From: CAYJWL01 sp964373855
GTDB taxonomy: Bacteria; Patescibacteriota; Andersenbacteria; UBA10190
DNA length: 8,212 nt
Assembly: GCA_964373855.1 (NCBI GenBank)
Contig: CAYJWL010000036.1
Coordinates: 1-8,212 of the forward strand
Direction: 5' to 3'
Part shown: piece after piece, positions 1 to 4,969 of the stretch
How the letters are laid out: each line of letters starts with the position of its first letter
Position numbering within the stretch: position 1 is the stretch's first letter
Position numbers and translations under genes: made by a program
The notes under the pieces: generated by a model
What the model saw: the letters and a program-made list of their open reading frames with translations, nothing else
What the model was told of the DNA's origin: nothing
Database searches by the model: none

Positions 1-61
1 GGTGCACATTCCTTAAGGGTAGGAAAAAGTGCCAGAAGTGCTTGCACATTACCCAGCCCGC

Positions 62-90
62 TTGACAATTTAAGACAACAGGAGTATAAT
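62..90 (+). promoter_or_regulatory. Consensus sigma70-type promoter for the DGR target gene
   Basis: The -35 box TTGACA (62-67) and the -10 box TATAAT (85-90) both match the consensus exactly and are separated by the optimal 17 bp. Transcription should start near 97, leaving a leader of about 198 nt before the ATG at 295. An 8-bp direct repeat TGCACATT (3-10 and 43-50) lies just upstream and could be an activator site, but nothing else supports that. A promoter this strong suggests high expression of the target gene unless it is restrained in the leader. Confidence 0.85.
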
Positions 91-116
91 GATTGATTAG
101 CCTATTTGGGACAGCA

Positions 117-133
117 CTTTAGGTAACCTAAAG
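117..133. promoter_or_regulatory. Palindrome just downstream of the predicted transcription start
   Basis: CTTTAGGTAACCTAAAG is a perfect odd palindrome centred on base 125, with 8 complementary positions on each side. It lies about 20-36 nt downstream of the predicted transcription start. That position and symmetry fit an operator for a dimeric repressor. It could equally be a small hairpin at the 5' end of the mRNA. No regulator gene is seen nearby. Confidence 0.4.
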
Positions 134-143
134 ATAATAGCAG

Positions 144-236
144 ATGAGACGAGCCCTCTGTCGCCAAGACTGTGGGAGGGCTTTGTTGGACGTGTCCTTT
201 AGTTTTAACGTAGGAGGGCTCGTCTCATATCGAGAC
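144..236 (+). promoter_or_regulatory. Leader with mutually exclusive helices
   Basis: Segment A (144-158) is the exact reverse complement of segment C (214-228), giving a 15-bp perfect stem around a 55-nt loop. Part of A (AGCCCTC, 152-158) also pairs perfectly with segment B (GAGGGCT, 176-182), extendable by a G-U pair at each end, and B is followed by a weak U-rich stretch. When A is bound to B, C is free and its GTCTC (222-226) can pair with GAGAC (232-236). A:C therefore competes with A:B plus C:D, the layout of an attenuator or riboswitch. A further hairpin, CCGAAA/TTTCGG (246-251/257-262), sits just before the ribosome binding site. No known riboswitch class is recognised. The pairings are seen directly; a regulatory role is inferred. 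Confidence 0.5.
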
Positions 237-294
237 TAGCGTTTGCCGAAAACGTCTTTCGGTACTGTTCTTGCACAAGAAAGGGGTGATGACG

Positions 295-1137
295 ATGTCT
301 AAGAAGGCATTGATCACATCTCGTGATTCGCAGGGTCGTCATGTGGTAGGTTTGTTTGAAGCTGTTTTGAACGAGACGGGTTTCAGATCCAATGAAGCCC
401 AATACATCATCGAGCACGGAGATCGCTTCAAGGCCGAACAGAGAAAGTTCTTGGAAAGATTCGCCATTGCTTGCCCGGCCGCGCGCGAAGCAGCACAGAA
501 ACTGCTCGGCACCAATTTCTTTGGCGTTGAGGACTGGCAGGAGAACTATGGTCTCTCGCTTACCAAGAGCCAGCTGGCTAAGGTCAGCGAGTTCCCGTGG
601 AGCGAGAAAGTCCTGACCGCGCCGTGCCCCTTCCATTCCGGCAAGCAGGTGAAGGACACTCACTTCGCCTTTCTGGGGTTGGAGCAGTCCAAGAAGCAAC
701 CGCTGACCATTGGTCAGTGGCAAAAGCTCCATCCGGCCTCGAACCAACCTCGTTTCTACTCGTACCCGCCCGATTGCTGGTACAAGAACGAGCCGTTCGC
801 CAACGAGGTGTCCTGCCAGCTGCGCTGGTACCTGTGCCTCAAGGAAATCGTTCCCGGATCGGAAAACAAGACATTCGACGGGCAACAGGCCATGTTGCCT
901 CCGGAATACGAGGTTCCGTCCGCAGTGGAAGAGGTTACCAAGTGCCTTGCCTGTTTTAAGAAGACAGGCATCTACTTGAACCCCAACCGCTATGGCCGAG
1001 TGCGCGACACGAGCTCCGGCGGCGGCCGCGTCCACGTGGGCCTCTTCGGTGCCGGGGGCCTCTTTGTCTACAGCGACTGGGCCGGCAGCCGGTGGGGCGG
1101 TGTTGGTTTGGCGGCCTCCCGGAAGTTGGGCGCTTAA
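295..1137 (+). CDS. DGR target (variable) protein
   Basis: This 280-aa protein is diversified by the adjacent retroelement. The ATG at 295 is preferred because AAAGGGG (280-286) gives a Shine-Dalgarno with 8-nt spacing; in-frame TTG 271, GTG 286 and ATG 289 would be badly placed. The first roughly 190 residues have no family I can name and contain several Cys and Trp residues. From about residue 205 the sequence LPPEYEVPSAVEEV leads into GIYLNP and then the variable repeat (residues 240-277), ending in VGLAASRK. A conserved scaffold, a C-terminal variable segment and a GLAAS ending are typical of DGR targets with a C-type-lectin-like fold. No signal peptide or membrane segment is visible, so the protein looks cytoplasmic or is exported by another route. 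Its ligand is unknown. Seven of the 16 diversified residues are now glycine. Confidence 0.9.
   Translation: MSKKALITSRDSQGRHVVGLFEAVLNETGFRSNEAQYIIEHGDRFKAEQRKFLERFAIACPAAREAAQKLLGTNFFGVEDWQENYGLSLTKSQLAKVSEFPWSEKVLTAPCPFHSGKQVKDTHFAFLGLEQSKKQPLTIGQWQKLHPASNQPRFYSYPPDCWYKNEPFANEVSCQLRWYLCLKEIVPGSENKTFDGQQAMLPPEYEVPSAVEEVTKCLACFKKTGIYLNPNRYGRVRDTSSGGGRVHVGLFGAGGLFVYSDWAGSRWGGVGLAASRKLGA
1013..1124 (+). repeat. DGR variable repeat (VR)
   Basis: Aligned with the template repeat at a fixed offset of 489 bp, VR has no gap and no mismatch at any non-adenine template base. It differs at 19 of the 26 template adenines: 12 A-to-G, 4 A-to-T and 3 A-to-C. The last 24 bp (1101-1124) are identical to TR and include the GC-rich stretch GGCGGCCTCCCGG (1110-1122), the likely initiation-of-mutagenic-homing (IMH) region. 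Homology ends abruptly after 1124, with C/G differences at aligned bases 1125 and 1128, as expected when IMH and its TR counterpart diverge. The changes alter 16 residues, for example template Asn to Gly, His, Leu, Phe, Tyr, Ser and Asp. Confidence 0.97.
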
Positions 1138-1168
1138 GCCCTTGGCTCGTTGTCACTTTTGGTTCTTT

Positions 1169-1225
1169 GAGCCTTCGCGTTTATCTGTAGCATGCAGATA
1201 TCCGTGAAGGCTCTTTTCTTTTTTT
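1169..1225 (+). terminator. Intrinsic terminator after the target gene
   Basis: An 11-bp stem (1169-1179 with 1203-1213, one G-U pair) encloses a second 6-bp stem (TATCTG 1182-1187, CAGATA 1195-1200) with a 7-nt loop. It is followed directly by a U-rich tract at 1214-1225 (TTTTCTTTTTTT on the DNA). It starts 31 bp after the stop codon and should end the target-gene transcript before TR, implying a separate promoter for TR RNA or read-through. In the Bordetella phage DGR a hairpin or cruciform near the end of VR promotes homing. This one begins about 44 bp from the VR end, farther than in that example, so termination is the safer reading. Confidence 0.85.
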
Positions 1226-1501
1226 ACTCATTATCTACAATAATTTCATCTTGCTCGTGCAGGCTTGGGTACGCCTAAGCCTCGCAAGGTCTCTCGTCTT
1301 TGAGAATCGCCAGAGTATCGTCGCTCTACGGACGGCGATAGGGTGCGAAAAAGAATGGGATTGAACTTCTTGCTCGTTTTCAGGGGAGGTGTTTTTAAAC
1401 TGCTCCCGAATACTTACAGGCGAAAGAAGCAATAGGTCTTTCATGAAGGCAGTAAGCTTCAATTGCTGTTGACTCAGGATGGAAGCGAGCAATTTCTAGT
1501 G
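1226..1501 (+). other. Gene-free segment upstream of TR with two strong hairpins
   Basis: I see no convincing gene here; the only minus-strand frame (1235-1492) has no recognisable family and starts with TTG. Two hairpins stand out. The first is an 8-bp stem, 1262-1269 with 1274-1281 (one G-U), closed by a UACG loop, which belongs to the stable UNCG class. The second is an 8-bp stem, 1316-1323 with 1333-1340 (one G-U), with a 9-nt loop. A weaker 5-bp stem joins GGGAG (1384-1388) and CTCCC (1403-1407). The segment may be the 5' part of the TR RNA or an independent small RNA. A candidate -10 (TACAAT, 1236-1241) has no convincing -35 partner. Confidence 0.4.
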
Positions 1502-1613
1502 GCTCCGACGGCAACCGCGTCAACGTGGGCAACTTCGATGCCGAGGGCCTCAATGTCAACAACAACTGGGACAGCAACCAGTGGGACGATGTTGGTTTGG
1601 CGGCCTCCCGGAA
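1502..1613 (+). repeat. DGR template repeat (TR)
   Basis: This is the invariant donor copy whose RNA is reverse transcribed. It matches VR across 112 bp except at 19 adenines. Read in the VR frame it encodes DGNRVNVGNFDAEG followed by NVNNNW and DSNQWDDVGLAASRN, a typical Asn-rich template. That frame is stopped by TAA at 1453-1455 upstream and TGA at 1639-1641 downstream and has no ATG/GTG/TTG start, so TR is not a gene. It has 8 AAY codons fully inside the repeat, and none of its 26 adenines occupies a third codon position. It lies 489 bp downstream of VR, and 14 bp separate its 3' end from the stop codon of avd on the opposite strand. Confidence 0.97.
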
Positions 1614-1627
1614 CTTCAGTCTCGTAC

Positions 1628-1978
1628 TCATGGCGTTTTGATCGACCGTATCCACCCGCCCAGCATGCGGCCGACTTCATTAATGATCTGCTGGAGAAGT
1701 GTGTACTTTTTAAGATCAAGCGTTTTGGTATCCTTCATCAAACGAACCAGTAGACGCAACAAGTTCAATTTGGCGCTGGCCTTTTCTAGTAAGGCCAGCT
1801 TGCTGCTACTGCTTGTATAGCCGGCGTAATAAATAGATTCAATGAGATCAAGAATGACACGATCGGCTTTTTCGTACAGTGTATGTCGATCGTGTTTGGG
1901 GACAGTTAGGCGGTAGTGGTGAAAAGACTTATACAAGTCGTATGTTTTCTTTAACAGCGGAATCTCGTCATCATTCAT
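1628..1978 (-). CDS. avd: Accessory variability determinant (Avd-like) protein
   Basis: The 116-aa protein is all-helical in character, rich in Lys/Arg and Leu, and shows the family pattern: an N-terminal LYKSFHHYRLTVPKHDR (15-31), a helix around LIESIYYAGY (45-54), an LNLLRLLVRLMKD segment (71-83) and a C-terminal INEVGRMLGGWIRS (99-112). The ending GRMLGGW is typical of bAvd proteins. In studied DGRs Avd forms a positively charged pentameric four-helix-bundle barrel that binds the reverse transcriptase and the template RNA and is needed for cDNA synthesis. Length is close to the usual 110-130 residues. The gene lies antisense to the predicted TR-RT transcript. Its ATG is 5 bp from the RT start codon, and no Shine-Dalgarno is visible (CACCTTCACAAACT precedes it). 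Confidence 0.88.
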   Translation of the reverse strand: MNDDEIPLLKKTYDLYKSFHHYRLTVPKHDRHTLYEKADRVILDLIESIYYAGYTSSSSKLALLEKASAKLNLLRLLVRLMKDTKTLDLKKYTLLQQIINEVGRMLGGWIRSIKTP

Positions 1979-1983
1979 AGTTT

Positions 1984-3117
1984 GTGAAGGTGTATAAAAA
2001 AATATTTGACGAGGTGGTTGCCGCTGAGCATTTGTTCACCGCGTGGGATGAGTTCCGCAAAGGCAAAGGCAACAAGCGGGACATTCTGCGTTTTGAGCTG
2101 CAGCTTGAGCAAAATATCTTTCAGTTGCACCGTGAGTTGCTTTCTAGGCGATATCGCCACGGTCCTTACCACGGCTTTCACATTGCCGATCCTAAGCCGC
2201 GGCATATTCATAAAGCGACGGTGCGTGATCGGGTGATACACCATGCGGTATTTAAGGTGTTGAATCGGGTCTTTGATCCGACGTTCATTGCCGACTCGTT
2301 TTCCTGCCGGATTGGCAAGGGTACGCACAAAGGGGTGGCTCGGGTGCAGAGCATAATCCGAAAAGTTTCGAAGAATGGAACGCAATCCTGTTACGCGCTG
2401 AAATGCGACATTAAGAAATTCTTCGATACCGTCGATCACGATACCTTGTTTGCTATTCTGAAAAGAAGAATCAAAGATCCTGATTTCTTGTGGCTTTTGG
2501 AAGAAGTTATCGAAAGCTACTCGGTGCCGATACGAGAGAGAGAGAGAGAGAGAGTAAACGCGCTGCCGCGGGTGGGCATACCCATCGGCAACCTGACTAG
2601 CCAGATTTTTGCCAATATCTACATGAATGAGTTTGATCAGTGTGTAAAGCATGAGCTCCTGATAAAAAATTACGCGCGCTATACCGATGACTTTGTTATT
2701 ATATCCGATTCCCGGCTTTATCTTGAGCAGCTCGTGCCGGTTATTATGGAGGTTTTAAGGGACCGGCTGAAGCTTTCGCTCCATCCCAAAAAAATTACAA
2801 TTCAACCTCGTCATCGAGGCGTCGACTTTCTGGGGTACATTATTTTTCCACACTATCGCTTAGTTCGTACCGGGACACGTCAGCGCATACTCAAAAAACT
2901 TAAGCAAAGAGCCCAAGAGCGAAACAGGGGTTTGCGCAGTGATCAATCGTTACATCAGACGTTACAATCATATCTGGGAGTATTATCTCACGCTAATTCG
3001 TACAAGCTCGGCAGGCGCCTTAAAAATCAGTTGTGGTTTTGGATGTCAGAGCAGGATCGCTTGATGAGCCGAGTGAAAAATGATCTAAACGAAAGGGGTG
3101 ACCCGCCTTCGCCTTAA
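1984..3117 (+). CDS. DGR-type reverse transcriptase
   Basis: This 377-aa RNA-dependent DNA polymerase makes the mutagenised cDNA from TR RNA. Motifs in order: RDRVIHHAV (81-89), FIADSFSCRIGKGTHKG (101-117), the first catalytic Asp in YALKCDIKKFFDTVDH (137-152), GIPIGNLTSQIFANIYM (198-214) with the DGR/group-II-like GNLTSQ signature, the catalytic YTDD (233-236), HPKK (267-270) and GVDFLGY (279-285). There is no maturase or endonuclease domain, as usual for DGR enzymes. The start is GTG; TAG at 1978-1980 is in frame just upstream, so it cannot be much longer, and no Shine-Dalgarno is seen. Residues 184-190 (RERERER) come from a GA dinucleotide tract just before motif GIPIGN. The stop codon lies inside the palindrome GCCTTAAGGC (3111-3120). 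Confidence 0.96.
   Translation: MKVYKKIFDEVVAAEHLFTAWDEFRKGKGNKRDILRFELQLEQNIFQLHRELLSRRYRHGPYHGFHIADPKPRHIHKATVRDRVIHHAVFKVLNRVFDPTFIADSFSCRIGKGTHKGVARVQSIIRKVSKNGTQSCYALKCDIKKFFDTVDHDTLFAILKRRIKDPDFLWLLEEVIESYSVPIRERERERVNALPRVGIPIGNLTSQIFANIYMNEFDQCVKHELLIKNYARYTDDFVIISDSRLYLEQLVPVIMEVLRDRLKLSLHPKKITIQPRHRGVDFLGYIIFPHYRLVRTGTRQRILKKLKQRAQERNRGLRSDQSLHQTLQSYLGVLSHANSYKLGRRLKNQLWFWMSEQDRLMSRVKNDLNERGDPPSP
2534..2554 (+). repeat. (GA)10 dinucleotide tract inside the RT gene
   Basis: Twenty-one bases of uninterrupted alternating G and A encode the RERERER segment at residues 184-190 of the reverse transcriptase. Such tracts slip during replication. Gain of one GA unit brings TAA (2555-2557) into frame immediately after the tract. 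Loss of one unit brings TAG (2598-2600) into frame. Either change removes GNLTSQ and YTDD. Tracts of this kind act as phase-variation switches in other bacteria; that role here is inference. Confidence 0.9.
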
Positions 3118-3402
3118 GGCTACGGCAGGGCACAGCGCGGCGAGATAGCTTCAGACATGTATTTCGGAAGGATATCTCGCCCCAGTACTAGAAGCTGTGC
3201 TTCAGTACGGGGCAAGCAGGCTTATTGCTGGCCGGATGTTTGTTTCGAGAAGCGTCACGGAGCCTCTCCGGCATGGCCTGTCACAGGCCTTGTTGCCTTG
3301 ACAGCGGAGAGGCGAGTGCCGAGCGACGAATTCTCGCCGGGAATTCGATCGCGCCTTCGAGAAATAAATATCCGGCCAGAAATTTAGTGTTAGAATGGGC
3401 AT
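3118..3402. other. Gene-free segment with clustered inverted repeats
   Basis: No credible gene is present. Four structures follow one another: a 9-bp perfect stem, GGCGAGATA 3139-3147 with 3173-3181, with inner CTTC/GAAG; a long hairpin, 3181-3195 with 3199-3212, of 13 pairs with one A.G mismatch and one bulged A; a 9-bp stem, GCCTCTCCG 3262-3270 with 3305-3313, enclosing GGCCTG/CAGGCC (3275-3280 with 3284-3289); and CGAATTC 3327-3333 with GAATTCG 3341-3347. GGCGAG and CTCGCC recur at both ends (3139-3144 and 3311-3316; 3176-3181 and 3333-3338), so long-range alternative pairings exist. None is followed by a T-run, so these are not standard intrinsic terminators. A structured RNA, the 3' part of the DGR transcript or REP-like repeats are all possible. 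Confidence 0.5.
3388..3396 (+). promoter_or_regulatory. Extended -10 promoter for the membrane oxidoreductase
   Basis: TGTTAGAAT is an extended -10 element (TG, one base, then TAGAAT at 3391-3396). No good -35 box is visible, as is allowed with an extended -10. The start would fall near 3403, which is the A of the ATG. The mRNA could therefore be leaderless, in line with the lack of a Shine-Dalgarno. Confidence 0.45.
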
Positions 3403-4956
3403 ATGCACGCCGCTGCACATATTCTGACTTCGTTTTTGAACAAAATCACCATGTACCGGCTCATGCTGTATTTCATGGGTGTTCTTATCGGCGTGGCGAT
3501 CATATTGAGCGCGTTTCGCGTGCTGCCCTATAGCCCGATTGCGATTCTCGCACAAACAATAGCATTTGGAGTGATCTGCTGGGGAGCGAACGCTTTGATC
3601 GCGCGGCTTTTGAAGATAAAGCCAAATACGGAATCACCTTTGATCACGGCCCTGATTCTGGCAGCCATCGTTGGGCCGTTAGCACTGCCAGAGCAGTGGC
3701 TACCTCTTGTTGTAATTTCACTTGCCGCCATAGCGTCAAAATATATTTTTGTTATCCGCCGCAGCCATATATTCAATCCGGCGGCGGTTGGCGTGACCGC
3801 CGCAGCCCTGACGGTTGGCCATGGCGCCAGCTGGTGGATAGGCAGTCAACCGATGCTGCCTGTTATTCTATTGGGCGGCCTTGTCATCATGAGAAAAATC
3901 AGGCGCTGGCATCTGGTGGGAAGTTTTTTCGCGGTGTATGTTGGTCTGCTGGCAATTGATAGTTGGCTGATTCAAGGGCAAGGTCTTACCGAAACGATTA
4001 TCTTTCTCAAAGATCTCCTCGTCTTTACCCCGCTTGCCTTTTTCGCGTTCGTTATGCTGGTCGAGCCGCTGACGGCGCCACAAACCGCATCGCGGCGCAC
4101 GCTGTTCGGTATTGTCGTCGGCCTCGTTCTCTTCTGTTTCCAGCGCTTTGCCGGCCACATTCCCTATTCGCTGGAGTTAGCTCTTCTTGTTGGCAATATA
4201 TTCTCACGCATTATCAACCCGGACTTCCGGCAAGCCTTTATTCTGCGCGGCAAAGAGATTATTTCACCTGTCATCAGCAGCTTTTGGTTTGAACCATCCC
4301 GCTCGTTTGGATTTGTGCCGGGACAATTTCTCGAATACACCCTTGGCCATCCGCGATCAGATTCCCGGGGGGTACGCCGATATTTCAGCATTGCCTCCGC
4401 GCCGACAGAGAAGAAGGTACTGCTGACGACGAAATTTACGGAACAGGGAAGCACGTTTAAGAAGGCGCTGCGCAATATGGAGGTGGGAGACGAGGTAGTT
4501 GTCTCAAAAGTGGCAGGGGAATTTGTGTTGCCGGCGGATGAGAAGCAGAAGCTGGTGTTCATCGCCGGCGGCATCGGCATAACGCCGTTTCGCAGCATGG
4601 TGAAATACCTGCTTGATACAAAGGCGAAGCGCGATATTATTCTGCTCTACGCGGTGAAAGAAGAGAGAGACTTAGCTTTTCGGGAAGTGTTCGACGAGGC
4701 AGGAAAAACGTTCGGAATGAAAAATGTATATGTATTATCCGACGATAAAAAAATTTCGTCCGGTTGGTCCGGCAGAATAGGGACGATTGATAAACGGCTG
4801 ATTAAAGAAGAAGTGCCGGACTGGCCGGAACGACTGTTTTATGTCTCCGGCCCCGAGCCGATGGTACAAGCCATGGCGAAGGTGCTGATGGGAATGGGTA
4901 TCGCCCGGAAACGGATTAGGCGGGACTACTTCCCGGGGTATAGTGAGACAGAGTAA
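3403..4956 (+). CDS. RnfD/NqrB-like membrane domain fused to FNR-type flavin reductase
   Basis: The 517-aa protein has two parts. Residues about 15-270 hold multiple hydrophobic segments typical of the NqrB/RnfD/RnfE family, with the conserved HIFNPAAVG (122-130) and EPLTAPQT (221-228). Residues about 285-517 form a ferredoxin-NAD(P)+ reductase module: the FAD-binding RRYFSIAS (325-332), the nucleotide-binding FIAGGIGITPFRSM (386-399) and the C-terminal YVSGPEPMV (480-488). It probably passes electrons between NAD(P)H and a membrane carrier through flavins. The SGAT flavinylation motif of true NqrB/RnfD is not seen, nor is a 2Fe-2S domain, and no other Nqr/Rnf subunit is nearby, so ion pumping should not be assumed. 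ATG 3403 is preferred to the in-frame ATG at 3451 because FLNKITMYRL matches the usual start of the family. The gene is convergent with the next, 13 bp away. Confidence 0.88.
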   Translation: MHAAAHILTSFLNKITMYRLMLYFMGVLIGVAIILSAFRVLPYSPIAILAQTIAFGVICWGANALIARLLKIKPNTESPLITALILAAIVGPLALPEQWLPLVVISLAAIASKYIFVIRRSHIFNPAAVGVTAAALTVGHGASWWIGSQPMLPVILLGGLVIMRKIRRWHLVGSFFAVYVGLLAIDSWLIQGQGLTETIIFLKDLLVFTPLAFFAFVMLVEPLTAPQTASRRTLFGIVVGLVLFCFQRFAGHIPYSLELALLVGNIFSRIINPDFRQAFILRGKEIISPVISSFWFEPSRSFGFVPGQFLEYTLGHPRSDSRGVRRYFSIASAPTEKKVLLTTKFTEQGSTFKKALRNMEVGDEVVVSKVAGEFVLPADEKQKLVFIAGGIGITPFRSMVKYLLDTKAKRDIILLYAVKEERDLAFREVFDEAGKTFGMKNVYVLSDDKKISSGWSGRIGTIDKRLIKEEVPDWPERLFYVSGPEPMVQAMAKVLMGMGIARKRIRRDYFPGYSETE

Positions 4957-4969
4957 CGCCTATGTTATT

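Larger units (their letters stand above)
295..3117 (+). mobile_element. Diversity-generating retroelement cassette (target-TR-avd-RT)
   Basis: All DGR components are present: a target gene ending in VR (1013-1124), TR (1502-1613), an Avd-like accessory gene (1628-1978, minus) and a DGR-type reverse transcriptase (1984-3117). TR RNA is copied with adenine-directed errors and the cDNA replaces VR one way, so the cassette diversifies a protein rather than transposing. No integrase, terminal repeats, phage structural genes or attachment sites are seen at its borders, so there is no sign that it sits in a prophage within this window. The reversed avd is atypical; in described DGRs avd usually lies in the same direction as the RT. 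Confidence 0.95.

Noticed and set aside
205..1035. Minus-strand frame of 276 codons opposite the target gene
   Set aside because: It is a shadow of the target gene; the plus strand has the promoter, Shine-Dalgarno, VR and terminator.
1184..1225. Hairpin after VR as the DGR homing-enhancing cruciform
   Set aside because: It begins about 44 bp after the end of VR and is followed by a long T-run, so an intrinsic terminator explains it better.
1235..1492. Minus-strand frame of 85 codons upstream of TR
   Set aside because: TTG start, no Shine-Dalgarno, no recognisable family, and the interval is better explained by hairpins flanking the template repeat.
1469..1500. Possible promoter for TR RNA (TTGACT at 1469-1474)
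   Set aside because: No acceptable -10 box lies 16-18 bp downstream; the best candidate, TCTAGT, needs a 20-bp spacer.
1463..1753. Plus-strand frame of 96 codons running through TR
   Set aside because: It is in a different frame from the VR-matching one, gives a Thr/Ser-rich nonsense product, and runs into the antisense of avd.
1975..2652. Minus-strand frame of 225 codons opposite the RT
   Set aside because: Shadow of the reverse transcriptase, whose catalytic motifs are all on the plus strand.
3118..3402. Possible integron attC sites, tRNA or CRISPR array
   Set aside because: The inverted repeats have different sequences and spacings, there is no regular repeat-spacer pattern, no tRNA T-loop or anticodon arm, and no integrase or cas gene.
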